From: Henricia sp. BOLD:AAB3569
Lineage: Eukaryota > Echinodermata > Asteroidea > Spinulosida > Echinasteridae
DNA length: 64,000 nt
NCBI GenBank assembly: GCA_037783545.1
Contig: JBBELK010000006.1
Location: 1,252,501-1,316,500, forward strand
Direction of reading: 5' to 3'
Shown here one piece after another: positions 43,093-55,281 of the stretch (positions are counted from its first letter, which is position 1; the number at the start of each line of letters is the position of its first letter). The notes beneath the pieces were generated by a model, which saw nothing but the letters and a program-made list of their open reading frames with translations, did not search any database and was not told the origin of the DNA. Both the position numbers and the translations under genes were made by a program.

Positions 43093-44821
43093 AAACCCAG
43101 TGACGTACTAGTACTCCCTTCCAAATTTTAACATGTTTCGGTGGTTTAATATTAAGTCATTATAAGGAGAATAAGTGGCGGTATGACTTTCGTTTTCTGG
43201 TCGCCACGCGTTGGGTATATGGGACAGGGCAGAAAAAGTTTAATTATTTTCAAGGAAATTGATAAACGTTTTCACTCTGGAATTTAAAAATGTTTTGGTG
43301 GTTATTAAGTCTTTATAAGGAGAATAAGTGGCGACCAGTAAACGGAATTCTTTCCTAAGTGGCAACCAGTAAACTGAATTATTTCCTTTTTCTTTTATAC
43401 AGGTGAACAAACAAGAATATGGAACAGCAAGCTACGCTAACCCCTCCCCCACCCACCCACCAAACCATCAACCTATATGCTCCTATATTAAGTCAACATG
43501 GAAGGACAACTATAAGCTTGGATGCCCCCAACTGGTCAATCGGTACGTGTAGCATTAGTGTTGGTACTGCGAGAATCGTCGTTGGTCATCATGGATCCAA
43601 CGACATCAACAAAAGCTAGTCCATCCAAAAGCTCCTTTAAACTGTGGTGGACAAGACATCGAACATGTTTTCAGCATGAACGAAACTATAGCAGATTCTG
43701 TTAAACTATTTTGTGACTCGGACTCGTGGAAATGAAGTGAAAACATGTACAGTGAAACTCAGGACCGTAAAAAACTGGCCACTATACAGAGATGGCCTCT
43801 TTCTGTCCCCGTTTCAAACATCGCCAAGGACTGCTTTGCCCAGGACCGCACCTCGGATAACCCTGTTCCAGACGTTCTCGCCCAAAGCCACACCTCCCCA
43901 GCCCGATCCGCCCCTGGCCTCCCCACCCCGAACCACATCACAGACCTCCGATGGCTCATCCCTCACTGAGGAAATAATAGCCTCAGCCAAAGCCGAGACG
44001 TGTTCCATCCCCAAACTTTGTCTTGGCTAGGCTTTTAATTTCAAAAGGAGAAATTATGAACTCCAATTGCAGAGGGGTGTGAGGGATGGCATGCCTGGAT
44101 CCACGGAGGCTGGAAATTGTACGTAGCCAGGGAGATATTAGTCCAGGAACTACTACATTATGTAAACAGTGAGCTGGTGTGTTCCTTAAAATAAAAAAAA
44201 ATTAGTTTTGGGGAATTTTAAATTGATTCACATATTGTTTACCTATATCGAGTACATGTACATGTACCAGTCTAAAGTTATTAGAAATACTGCATGTCTT
44301 AATTTGTATGCAAGTGTTTAGGGAAACGTACATGGAAAAAGTATGTACATAAAAACACTCCACTAAATGTATGAAAAACCCTTGTTTTTAGAAGGTATAC
44401 TCAAAACATTCGGCCGGTACATGTAATTTATGCATTTTATTATGTTAATGGTACCCTCTTATTTTGTCGAAGTACTTGCACTCTGCACTACATGGAGCTG
44501 GAATTAATCTGCGGGCTGTTTTGTATCTCATCTGCCATCCGAAGTTTATCCTCCAACAGCTGCAAGGTAATGAAGCAACATCTGCACTGACTCTTACTGG
44601 GAACGTGCTGTCTGCCGAAGTCCAAACTTCCTTGATGACTGCATTTGGGTGGGAAACATCGCAGTATCCTGATCAACCCTTTGAACAGTAACAGAGAACC
44701 AGAAAATTGCATGCATGAAACTGAAATTAATTTGTATAGAAGCTGTTGCCAATGCCATACAAAAGAAATTGCATTTACAAGCAAGCTTTTTGAAAAGAAT
44801 TGAGATCATGGATTCAGACCA
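43093..44821. other. Intergenic with small repeats, no gene recognised
   Basis: It contains a duplicated tract GGTGG-TTAATATTAAGTC/TTATAAGGAGAATAAGTGGC around 43140-43335, and a fragment ACTGGCCACTATACAGAGATGG at 43778-43799 related to 49889 and 52164. Open frames here lack recognisable domains. Confidence 0.4.
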
Positions 44822-45100
44822 GGGCCCAATTTCATAGAGCTGTTTAACAGCCCATTTTCCGTTAACCGAACGTCAAGCTATTTCATAGACATCGTTAACG
44901 GTAAGCAACTGAAAACCTGCCTTAACCGCAGAGCCAAATTTTCTTAAGATATAAGTGACGCAACAATGGCGGTTTCCAAGCGTGCGCATGCTTAAGCACG
45001 CCACGGCTGTGAAATAGCCTTAACGTTACCACAACTTTTCTGCTACAGTAAGCACACGTTTTCAGCTAGCGCTTAAGCAGCTCTATGAAATTGGGCCCAA
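44822..45100. mobile_element. GGGCCCAATTTCATAGAG MITE, copy 2
   Basis: Ends GGGCCCAATTTCATAGAGCT and its inverse; internal GCTTAAGC. It is directly followed by a related element. Confidence 0.75.
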
Positions 45101-45369
45101 GAGCCAATTTCATGGAGCTGTTTAGCAGCCGATTTTGTGCTAACGGAGGCTCCGGCTATTTCATGGATATTTTAACCTTAAGCATTAATTGCCAAACATT
45201 TGCTACATGTAGCTTCAGAGACAATTTGCTAAACACTGGTGACCCAACAATGCCCGTTTACAAGCATGCGCATGCTTAAGCACGCCGCAGCCGTGAAATA
45301 GCGTTGAAGTTAGCACAACTTTTCTGCTACAGTAAGCACACTTTTTAGCTAGCACCATGAAATTGGCCC
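45101..45369. mobile_element. GAGCCAATTTCATGGAG MITE, copy 3, adjacent
   Basis: It is organised like its neighbour, with internal AGCATGCGCATGCTTAAGCA and CTTTTCTGCTACAGTAAGCA shared between both. Confidence 0.7.
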
Positions 45370-45423
45370 TTTGTGTGCAAAACATACGAGACAGGCTGAA
45401 AAATATAAGTGTTTCGGAAAGAC

Positions 45424-45582
45424 TACCATGCACGGACACCCTCTGAAAACCCATGCGCAAATCCTATGGGACAATTCTCAAATAGTAAATGACACTTCCC
45501 TCTTAATTCTGCATTTTTAAATGGTTTATACATGTTCATGTACGTCATAACAAGGAAAATCCTGGGTGTCCATGCATGGTAA
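45424..45582. mobile_element. TACCATGCACGGACACCC MITE, copy 2
   Basis: Ends TACCATGCACGGACACCC and GGGTGTCCATGCATGGTAA. Confidence 0.75.
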
Positions 45583-46159
45583 TGAGCCAAAAAAAATCTA
45601 ATGAACCTCTCAACTCTTTTTTCAATCATGTCCCTTAAAGGCCCAGTGGATCATTTGCAATGACCCCAAAAAGTAATCGACGAGTTTACAGGGGAAAGTT
45701 CTGAAAGTAAAGATTGAATTAATAGCAACTACCCAATGAAAGGTTTTCGCTCAAAATGATATAATTTTACTAGAAAATAATCCGTAAAGATTAAATTATT
45801 TAGATCGTTTGCAAACGATTTACTTATTTTTGGTTCGCATCTACGTGGTCCAAAATGCATGGGCGCTGTGTACTCCGTGCGCGTGTTCCAACGCGATGCA
45901 TTTTTATGGATCGCGCGCACACGCAGTATGTGCGCCACAGAGTGCATGACGCAAGCCACATAGTACCCGATCAACCGAGAACGAATATTTGAAACACCCC
46001 GCCAAGACCAGGAAAATGCATATGGATTTTCATGGTTTTTTTAAACGTGGTACATTTGACAAAGCTGAAATTTCTTCGGATGAGTTTGTTGATGTCTTTC
46101 TTTTGATTTATAATGGTTTTATTCGCAGAATCGCTCAAAAACAGATCATCTACAGGGCC
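45583..46159. other. Intergenic, nothing recognised
   Basis: No domain-bearing frame. It includes a GC-rich stretch with CGCGCGCACACGC near 45910. Confidence 0.4.
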
Positions 46160-46531
46160 TTTAAAGGAGAGTGACCAGATAATATTTTTGACCCCCTCAT
46201 TTTTCCCATGGGTTTTGAGATTTTAATGCCATATCATGCGTCATATTTTTCTCTTTACCATTCTGAAATTTCGTGCCCTCAATTCATATACCTATGTATT
46301 TCTATGGATATCGTCAAAAATCCACCAAAGTTTAGTAAATTAATTAATCCGGTTACATAAAGCAGTGCAGCGATTACACCAACCTTTTGGATTCCAAAGT
46401 AATATTGGGGATTGCAAATTTCCCGTTTTCTTCCCATGGATAGTACATGTATTTGGAGGAGGTATTTTATATGATTGTTAGGTTAGAACGAAATCCAGTT
46501 TTTGGAAAAATCTGGTCACGCTCCTTCAAAT
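46160..46531. mobile_element. TTAAAGGAG...GTGACCAGAT MITE
   Basis: About 372 bp, with left end TTTAAAGGAGAGTGACCAGAT and right end ATCTGGTCACGCTCCTTCAAA. A left-end fragment of the same family is at 56569-56702. Confidence 0.7.
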
Positions 46532-46835
46532 TATGCATTCAAGTTGTATTGCAAATGGCTGCATCCTGAAATTACACCAAAAAGTTTGTAAATGGCAAAC
46601 AATATGAAGCTCCCACTTGTTATTGATATCTGTACATCATGCATACATGACGTATTGACACAAACTCACTTTTTAAAAATCTTAGATTAGAATATTGGTC
46701 AGACTACTTCTGAATGCATGTTAAAAAGTTTCGTGTATCCCATTTTTTGTTACTGTATGAAGTACAAAACGGAGAAGAAAAAAAATGGGCAAAGGTGTTC
46801 CCATGGTTTTGTACACTTGAGGTACTTATGGGTTT

Positions 46836-47028
46836 ATTACCATGCATGGACACCCAGGATTTTCCTCATTATGACATATAAACTGTAAAAATGTTAGTTT
46901 GATAAAAACGCAAAATTAGGAGGGAAAGGCGTTATGAATTTACTAAGGAAAAACTTAGAATTTTTTTTAGAGTTGTGCCATATGTTTAGTGTCTATAGGG
47001 TCGCAGTGGGTGTCCATGCATGGTAATA
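46836..47028. mobile_element. ATTACCATGCATGGACACCC MITE, copy 3
   Basis: 193 bp with perfect 20-bp inverted ends. Confidence 0.8.
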
Positions 47029-47158
47029 TTTCCGTACTTACAATCATCTGACTGTTTGCCTGTCAACTACAAAATAAAACCAGACAGAAAAGTCAGAAGA
47101 AAAACAAATCTTACTTTACCCTACGGATGGTAGAGTTAATTGAACTTACAGATCAATC

Positions 47159-47461
47159 GTTGGCTGCTACGGGCTGAACTTTGTTGGAAAGAGAACTTGC
47201 AGTAAAATAGAGCTGCTCTGTTGGCCGTCGCCTTTTGTTGGTTCTTGGAAGTATAAAACACTTGAAGTACAATCCCTTCTGTTGGCTGCTGTAGGCCGTC
47301 ACTGTTTAATGGTTCTTGGGGAAGAACTTTCAGTTCATTCTTGTCCGTTGTTCGTCGATTCCTAGGGAACAACTTGCAGTGTCTAATCTGCTCCGTTGGC
47401 TGCTGTGGGCCGTCGCCGAGTCAGTTCTTGGGGAAGAACTTGCAGTGCAATCTGCACTGTT
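47159..47461. repeat. Minisatellite, five diverged units of ~50-66 bp
   Basis: Units are built on TTGGCTGCTGTGGGCCGTCG, then a TTCTTGGGGAAGAACTTGCAG part. Confidence 0.7.
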
Positions 47462-49944
47462 GGGTGCCATGAATCGTCTCTGGACATTTTCCTACCTCCA
47501 TGGTTTGTCCAAGGGCAACCATTTTGTCCTTTCATATGTTGCGCCAATGTGTTGATTGAATTGACAACCACTTGCAGCATGCACATGCATGTTAACCTGA
47601 AAGAAATGAGTTGCAGATATGAAATGTGATGTCATGGTTGCTAGAGTCCACACTATATCCAGAGTGTGTGGGTGTGTGTGTGCGCACAGTATGATAAGTG
47701 ATATAGAGCTGCCCTGCTGAACTGAAATGTGGCCATCTGCATAATTCCTACAGCTACATGTAGATGTACCATGCATCACTGCTCACTGCAGTATTTACAT
47801 GTAAATAATGCAAAGAATCCAGCTTCCCCAGTTGAACCATGGCTCCATGGTTGAACACAAAAGCCCACTGTACAAATAAAAGAATTCCAGAGTGCAATGT
47901 GCATGTACAGGATGCAGTGACCTTTACCAAAAGTTTGTTTGTTACAGCTCACTAATTCTTTGATGCAATGTTTGTTTTCCCAGGAGGGAAAGATAACAAT
48001 ACAGCCACCTGTGGTTTCAACAGGTGGCTGTGTGACTTGTACCAAGGTAAAACCACTTCCTCCATGCATGGAGGAAGGAAAGACAGGAGTTAGAACAGTC
48101 CCTTCACTATCAGATAATCCGATTACAGCCAATTATCACCTCTGGCTGGACTGCAGAAAACCATGCAGCAGCTCTGCTGCCCATTGATTTTATGACCCCG
48201 ATTAGAGCCCTTTGTTGCCAATCAGTGTTACCACAGGACTGTGCATACTGGAGTAATGAAACATTCAGGAAATCCCGTAGGGACAGAATCATTGTGTCTA
48301 GTGACGGGTATTCTTCTTTCAATTCGTGCATGGCATTTCATGGAGCACTTGGGAGCAGCAGAGTAAAGGGATGTTTTTTCCGCCTGCGTGATTGCGATTT
48401 TTTTCCTTCCGGGTTGTGTCTCGACAACAAAAGTACAATGTGGTGGATTGTTTTTCCTGGCATTTTATGCAGTTTTACAAATTTTTTTTCATTTTTTGGA
48501 AGGAATTGAGTACATTGTACCTTGTGTACAAAACACACGAGACTGGCCGAATTTTATATTTTTAAAAAGAGAACCTCAATTTTTCCCTCTCTTTTTCTCA
48601 ACCAGGACCCACCGGAACAGTACTTCACTGAGCAAAATAAAAAAATGATGACGTCCCTCAACATTGTATCTGGTCAGGTGAAGCATGGAGTGAAGGCAAA
48701 AAAGAGGCAACACACAAGTCGACCTACCCATGGATGGCTCCATTTATTTATTGAAGTACAGTTGAACCTCACTGCAAAGTCCTCCTTGGGACTCTTCCAC
48801 GATTTGGGCGTGAAAACGATAAAGAGCAAGAAATCGGAGTATATTGGAGTTGAAATTTTACTTGTGAACTGTTTCCGGGGCCGTCTTAAGCACAATGGAA
48901 GTTATAAGTTTATTAGGCCTATCGTGTCTGTGGTTTGCATTTTGTAATGAAGTTGGGACATTTTGTAAATTTTAAATTGTCATTATAAAATATTACATAT
49001 GTACTGTATAACGAAAGCAACATGTCAATTTTCATTTGACCACTTGCAAAAAATTAGTTTACATTGTATTTAAATTTTGGATCGAAATCCATATCTGACC
49101 AATGGTTTATCTTTATCATTCTTATGACCTGTAAATCATGTAAAATTGGTGTAAAGGTTTGATGAAAATATTAGGATTTTAATAGTAAAAAAGACGACTT
49201 TTTCTAAATTCTTAACGGGAAGAAAAAAATGCTAACCAATTTTATTACCGGTATTTGGGAATTTTCTACAATTACAGGCTAGACTATACATCAGCATGCA
49301 TGCTAGATAAGATAGCAAACTAAAAGAAAACTTCGACATTAAAAACAATTATAAATTAAGGTGTTTTTCTCAACAAAAACGCCACAGTCTGTGTTGATTT
49401 ATACACTAAAAACCATTAAAATTTGCATTATTTTCTTGTATACATATATATGCAGCAGAAACCCTTGAAAACAGCAGCTCTAAAAACAACCACCTTTGCA
49501 GGGCCGTATTTCGTAGTAAAGTCAGATAAAGTTCGTCGAAACTTTGCCTGATCGTCGATTGAATTCTTCTGCTTGCCGTATCCGACATTTCAGCCAATTG
49601 GAGTATGATACTGTGAGAAAAAACTGGTTCGAACCAGATCGATCCGATCGAGAGATGCGTTACCACGCATGCGCAGCCATGCCAGGCTTGATCGGTGACG
49701 TCATAAGCTTGTTATGGTAGTTGGAGCTCGGCCCGGGAGGTGCGAATTTTGCGGTTTTGATCTGCTGGTTTTATGAGCACGGTAACACAGATGGAATGTT
49801 TGATCTGTGCCTCGTTCTAACTCTTGTTTCATTCCTCCATGATTGTACCTACTCAGTGCATTTCCTTGTATATAGTGGCCACAAACAGTACAAAACTGGC
49901 CACTATAAACAGGTAGCCTCTTTATAGAGGTTGTTAAAAGCATT
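47462..49944. other. Intergenic; one weak exon candidate
   Basis: Small hairpins (CCACCTGTGG...CAGGTGGCTG near 48004-48030; CCTCCATGCATGGAGG at 48059-48074). A pyrimidine-rich acceptor-like site ends at 48604 before an open frame containing QYFTEQNKKMMTSLN, but no family is recognised. From 48950 to 49700 it is AT-rich with nothing seen. Confidence 0.35.
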
Positions 49945-49947
49945 ATA

Positions 49948-52138
49948 CAAATGGGTCTTTCTATAAATTAGGGGTCCAAAAGTGTGACATTTGGTGTCCC
50001 CCGTTACACCTGATATGTTATTTTTCGTACAAAAATCATTAAAATGGCTTTTAAACCATTTTGTATGAATTGTACTTTATGTACTCACTCTTTGAGATGG
50101 AAAGTATTTATGCACTTGTCAATTGATACCCCGGCCCCTGGGTACCCGGGGATGGCCGGGACTTGCACACGAGGTGCATTTTTGAAATGTTAAACCCCCC
50201 GGCCATGTCCCGGCCAGGCGGGGCAAAATTTGTGTGCCAACCCCGGTCAAGTCCCGACCCCCGCTAGCCGGGCAATGAGCGCCAAACTCCGGCCAAGTCC
50301 CGGCCAAGTCCCGACCCTCGCTAGCCGGGCAAAGAGCAGCAAGCCCGGCTCAAGCTTGAAGTTGCGATGCGATACGGACCCCGATTATTCCGATAGGTCG
50401 GGCGGTCATACGTACGTGACAGGTCGGTAGTCATGTGATAACAACCAGCGCGCCCATGAAGACGATGCATGACGACACTGCATGCACTGCAGCATAGACT
50501 AGCTGCACGAGCGAACTTCATTGTGCATTGTTTTCATCGGCGCGGTGTACGTGTATTATGACGCGTGAGAATAAAGGTCCCGGATGTCCGCCCCGACCTA
50601 TAGGGCTTCCTATTCCGACCACACACAAATTTCGATCTTGTTTTTGTGCTAATATCTCCAAAAATATATACTTATAATTAATCTTTTGATGATTTTTCCG
50701 TAGACTAAGCTCATTTGAATGATGATATTATGTTGGTTTGATTAAATACAGGGAATTTAATGAAGAACAATGTGTGTTTTCTGTGCGTGTTTTTGAGTTG
50801 TGATGTGACTTTTGCGACAAGTCGCCGATATGTCGATGACGCGACATGAATAAAGGCCTCGCAAGATGAAGCTTGTGTTTCGAAAACGGCTAATGCGCAT
50901 GCGTGTGCGCGATCTTTTCTATTTTCGGAATGCAACCCCCAAATTTGAAGTCATTTTATACGTCAAATTTAAAGGGGAAAACAAGACAATTCTTTGCCCC
51001 AAGATGAATGATGTTCGCGGATGTCTTGTTTTTACGAATTTGCATTACTTTTTTAGACCATCTTCTGATTTGTGTCGGAAATATAAATGGCATCAATTTC
51101 CTTCCCTGCGGTTTTCAAGAAGTGTCGAATGAAAAACAAACACTGCATGCTTAATTAACTGACGTCTGTTTATTGGCACGCACGGACCGCGTGATCGCCA
51201 GTGTATCGGTGTCATGTTACAGCCAGGGCTGCGTTCGAAACACGCGAACATTGCAAACGTTTGCATAGTTCGCCAACAACTGGTACCCGGCTTTCCATAG
51301 ACCAGTGCATAAAAGCACTGTACCAGTGGCAAACGTTGGCAACGTTCGCGTATGTGTGGAACGCAGCCCTGGCCATGTGTGAGATTGCGTGCACTCAAAA
51401 AGGGGTTTCCCCTGTACGCATGCGCACTTTCCATTTTGGGAGTTGTCGCATGATGCATGTACATGTACATCCATTTACATGTAGAACTTCACACGTGCTC
51501 GCTCACGTACTCGCGTATTTAGCATGTCCATAAAAACACGATGTTGACGTAAATCAATTAAGGATTTCGTTGCTGGAATCGACCCCAAAAACAAGGAGAT
51601 TAAACCATGATTAAACAAAGGTAAATCAAAGCCTCCATGCTGCAATTAACCATATGCATAGGCCGTTCGTGTAACGTTGTGTAAGTCGGCAAAATGACGA
51701 CTTACGGCATATGTCGGCATTCGCGTAAGTCGGCACATATTTTCGGGTCCCAAGAGTGCCGACTTAGCCGGAGTTTACTTACCCCGGCCTACTTGCCCCG
51801 GCCCCCGTTTCCAGTGGATGAAAGGCCATGGCAAGTCACGGCCATCTCTTTAGCTAAACCCGGCCAAACCCCGGCCCAACTCCCGGCCCCAAAATCGCGG
51901 CTTTTTGTCTTGCGTGAACTCCCTCAACAAGTCCCGGCATACGCCCGGTACACCCGGGCAAAAAAAATGGTCAACTCCCCGGCCACAAGGCAGCAAAGTC
52001 CCGGCCATCCCCGGGTACCCGGGGGCCGGGGTATCAATTGACAAGTGCATTAAAGAATGTGTCCTCAATTTACAAAAACAAGATGTAAAATGTAACGGGG
52101 GACACCAACATTGGACCCCTAATTTATAGAAAGACCCA
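49948..52138. mobile_element. ~2.2-kb inverted-repeat element with GC-rich CCGGCC arms
   Basis: The outer arms are inverted copies: GGGTCTTTCTATAAATTAGG at the left and the inverse at the right, then GACACC and CCCGTTACA, then TGCACTTGTCAATTGATACC and a GC-rich part with GGGTACCCGGGGATGGCCGG. Internal tandem CCCGGCCAAGT motifs lie at 50280-50340 and near 51830-51900. No transposase-like frame was found. Confidence 0.6.
51222..51373. mobile_element. Hairpin MITE nested inside the 2.2-kb element
   Basis: 152 bp with arms starting GCCAGGGCTGCGTTC and continuing through CGCGAAC and GCAAACGTT. Confidence 0.75.
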
Positions 52139-52187
52139 AATGACATTTGGGACCAAAGACAGGTTGCCACTATAAAGGTGGCCTTAA

Positions 52188-52319
52188 AGGCACAGGCTCG
52201 TCAGCAATGCGCGCCCGCCAAATGTGTGACACGCAATACGCAGCTCCATAGCAAAGGCATGGAGCTGCGTGTTTCGAGCACGAATTTGGCGGGCGCGCAT
52301 TGCTGACGAGCCTGTGCCT
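52188..52319. mobile_element. TTAA-flanked palindromic MITE, copy 2, nested
   Basis: 132 bp, same family as 4194-4326, flanked by TTAA at 52184-52187 and 52320-52323. The sequence on either side (GGTGGCC and TAGCAGGTTTCACTGTA) reads on as one older repeat if it is removed. Confidence 0.88.
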
Positions 52320-52412
52320 TTAATAGCAGGTTTCACTGTATAATGAATAATAACATAATTCACTGAACATGTTCAGACAACATTTTCCCAGCATGATTAA
52401 TGCACCCATAAT

Positions 52413-52594
52413 TATAGATGCAGCACGATGTGACAGAGAGTGACCGGCATATATTCCTTATTGTGTCTCATATCCAAGAAATTTTAAAGGAATTTGTTTC
52501 AGGTTTTCGGGGGTTGTTTAGTTGGTGCGTTAAGGGATGAGTGTGTAGAGGTATAGGGCAGATAGTCCATCTGTCACATATCATGCTGGGTTTA
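52413..52594. mobile_element. GCAGCAC/TGTGACA MITE, copy 2
   Basis: The left end contains GATGCAGCACGATGTGACAGA, the right end TCTGTCACATATCATGCTGG. Confidence 0.65.
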
Positions 52595-52597
52595 TCT

Positions 52598-52790
52598 CAT
52601 ATGCAGCACGATACATGTACATGTATGTGACAGAGGTAGCCCTACAAATAGGGCTGTAAATAGCTCGCTTTTCAAATCTGACTTATTACAGTATTTGCGA
52701 CTGTAATAAGTCAGATTTGAAAAGCGAGCTATTTACAGCCCTATTTGTAGGGCTAGTGACAGAGGGTACTCTTCCTTCCATATTTGTCTA
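52598..52790. mobile_element. GCAGCAC/TGTGACA MITE, copy 3, split by a foldback insertion
   Basis: It starts ATATGCAGCACGATAC. It is interrupted after GTGACAGAGG and resumes with GTGACAGAGGGTACTCTTCC. The right end is not clear. Confidence 0.55.
52637..52755. mobile_element. Near-perfect foldback element with 9-10-bp target duplication
   Basis: 119 bp. Two arms of about 55 bp, starting TAGCCCTACAAATAGGGCTG, match base for base around a loop of about 9 nt. GTGACAGAGG is duplicated on both sides (52627-52636 and 52756-52765). Duplications of 9-10 bp suggest Mutator-type mobilisation. Confidence 0.88.
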
Positions 52791-53923
52791 CCGGACAATG
52801 TGACATTTAGCCCCACGGCACACACACATTGCCCGCCTGGTACACAGTGCCGTTGTACTACAATTGTACGTTCGTGAAGACAAACCATAAATGTCAGCTC
52901 CTCTACGGGAAAACGGAAAAACCCATTCGGTCGTCCAGGCTGTCCAGTGAAATCTTCAGCAGAAAATGAGAGATATCCAAAGCAAAAAGCTGCCAAGTGA
53001 AGAGCGAATCTTTTCCGACAAAGTCGCGAGTCTCGCGCGATAGTGAACGGCTGGTAAAGCTTATAACTAATGCTGGGATCGTTTAAACGACCGCAATGTA
53101 ACTATCCGTTTAGAAAAATGCTAAACGGATATTTGAAACCAACTTGTGACAAAACAATCCTCCCTTTTTCAAAGATCTAGTGTCAGTTTTATTCTGAAAG
53201 AATCGAGCAGCATAGTAGCATACCGCTGTGATGAGCCCAACGGTCGGTAACCTTTGTGGTTTCAAGCCGACCATGCACAGTTGCGTTTGTGGGCGGAAGC
53301 GATTTTACTGTTTGTTTTCATCTTGCAAGTTGGCATCAAAGCAGGGCAGTAACCTTTGAGGAGCCGACGATCATAGTTGTATTGGAGCTTTTATTGATTT
53401 TGCATGGTTGCAACTTGCAAGTTGAAGTCAAAGCTATTCACCGAGTCTTTGTGAATTTTTATCACCCTGAACTAGGCTACCTTTTGTATTTTCATTTAAT
53501 CAATAAAAATGGGTTTGAGAGACTTATCTGAAAAGTATTCAATAACAGCAAAGCCTAGCTGAACTTTCGTGGCCTGCATCATTCAATGAAGTGTCAGTGG
53601 TGCCACGCGAACGCACATGATATACTAGTACTAGGTCAAAGAACTTTATATTGCGACCGCGGTAATAAGTTTTACTTTTTGTTATGTTTACTATTCATTT
53701 AAACGTTTTAAACGAACGTTTAAGGATGCTGTATCACTAAATTACGTAAGCAGTAGGCCGGTGTGTACCTTTAATAAGATAATTTATGCAACATTTCCAA
53801 TAGTGCAAGTGAAGTGGGAATTATAGCAATGCGCACTAGAGGTAGACCTGGGACGTTACTCGTTTTTTTGGGTCAAAAACAAAACCTGTAGAATATTTAT
53901 TAAATTCTATTTGGCAAGCTGAA
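52791..53923. other. Intergenic, nothing recognised
   Basis: Short open frames without recognisable domains. A small palindrome around TCGTTTAAACGA lies near 53090. Confidence 0.4.
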
Positions 53924-54002
53924 CTGATCACGGGATGTAGCACCAGCCGCACACATTGACATTGTGAGACACAACGGACGAATTGACTTCTGCAATTATA
54001 CG

Positions 54003-54150
54003 TACAACGCAACGGTCGAGTTGGTGCAACGGTCGAGTTGACTCCTTCGGCCGAGCGCACGACGGTCGAGTTGGTACGACGGTCGAGTTTGTACAAAGGT
54101 TGCGTTGGTACTTGGTAGGAGTCGAGTTGGCAAAGGGTCGAGTTGACCTG
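54003..54150. repeat. CGGTCGAGTTGGTAC minisatellite
   Basis: About six units of 16-17 bp, some separated by short spacers. Confidence 0.7.
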
Positions 54151-54689
54151 CACAATCGGGCAGGGTCCTAGAACATAAATTACTGCACAGTGTGGAAATG
54201 TTGTTTTATTAAGGAAATATCTAAAACAGAACCACTTCATGACTTAGGCCTATTAAACTAGTACCTAGTTAGTAGAGCAGGCCTACGTATTTTGTCGAAA
54301 ACCCCTCAGCCTTCAGGAGTAGAAATTCTGTCGCGCTGCGAGCTGCCAGCGCCAAGCTGCTATGCTGTTGTTGTATGACACACGTACACGTACATTATGC
54401 CCATAGTGTGTACGTGTACTTTTTTCGGGACTATTCGTTGGTCTTGGGCACAGAAGGTAATGCGTCATCAGCAAAGGACGAAACAGACCGGACAGGTTGC
54501 GGGCCCAGTTTTTTTCCAGACTTCTGATTGGTTGAAATAAGTATGATTAGGCTAAGTTATTATTTTTTTTTAGGGATTAAGAGTAATGACACTGGACCTA
54601 TAGAATTTAAATAAGGTAATTTTTGCGCGGCCATTATTTGCATGGTGCATTTCCCCCCGATAAGCCGTGGTGAAAGTTACGTCGCACTG

Positions 54690-54925
54690 AAAGTTACATC
54701 CCCGGCTGCGGTACCTGTGCCCTTGAGCAAGGCACTCAACCACACTGCTCCATCCTTCGGAAGGGATGTAAAGCCGTTGGTCCAGTGTGTTAGGTAACGG
54801 TCTCTGGCCATTTCTAATTTCTAATTCTTCATGGGTTTCCCCAAACTTGCGAGTGACAGTGCATTGCAATGGACACTTTAGAGGAATCATTGGTATGAAT
54901 ACCAGAAAGAAATAATAATGATGCA
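54690..54925 (+). mobile_element. SINE body lacking its tRNA head
   Basis: It matches 4733-5004, with GGCTGCGGTACCTGTGCCCTT at the start and GGTATGAATACCAGAAAGAA at the end. The A and B boxes are missing. Confidence 0.75.
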
Positions 54926-55097
54926 CGATGAACGCTGGTGCTACATCCCGTGATCAGAGTTTTCTGAAGGCCCATTATATCATTTGCAGATTCCAGAAAA
55001 AACTTTAAAATCCAAATTAATCCATACATTGTTTTCGTGTTAAGTGAATGCTGGTAAAAAAACCAAAAGTGTGCGGCTTTTTTTTTTTAAAGAAACC

Positions 55098-55281
55098 ACA
55101 AGTTGACATATGCAGCACGATATGTGGCAGAGGGTATCCCCATACCATTGTTCCCCCATTGTGTCTGAAACATCCAAGGAATTTCCAAGGAATTCCTTTC
55201 AGCGTTAACAAAAGGTTGTGTTGAGCTACAGGGGCGTTAGGGGAGAGCCCTTTGCCACATATCGCGATGGTATACAAGTTG
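55098..55281. mobile_element. GCAGCAC/TGTGGCA MITE, copy 4, with ACAAGTTG duplication
   Basis: Direct repeats ACAAGTTG at 55098-55105 and 55274-55281 flank inverted ends containing GATATGTGGCAGAGGG and its inverse. Confidence 0.7.

Larger units (their letters stand above)
53924..54957. mobile_element. 1.03-kb element with perfect 23-bp inverted ends
   Basis: The left end TGATCACGGGATGTAGCACC plus AGC (53925-53947) is the exact inverse of 54934-54956. Inside are the GTCGAGTTG minisatellite and a headless SINE. No transposase-like frame. Confidence 0.65.

Noticed and set aside
47136-47629. Overlapping open frames on both strands
   Set aside because: They arise from the minisatellite of ~60-bp units; peptides do not resemble a known family.
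50119-52170. Several open frames on both strands
   Set aside because: They are an effect of GC-rich palindromic repeats; the same words are open on both strands.
53836-54240. 134-residue minus-strand frame with repeated STRP-like peptides
   Set aside because: The repeats are the translation of the GTCGAGTTG minisatellite, not a protein repeat.
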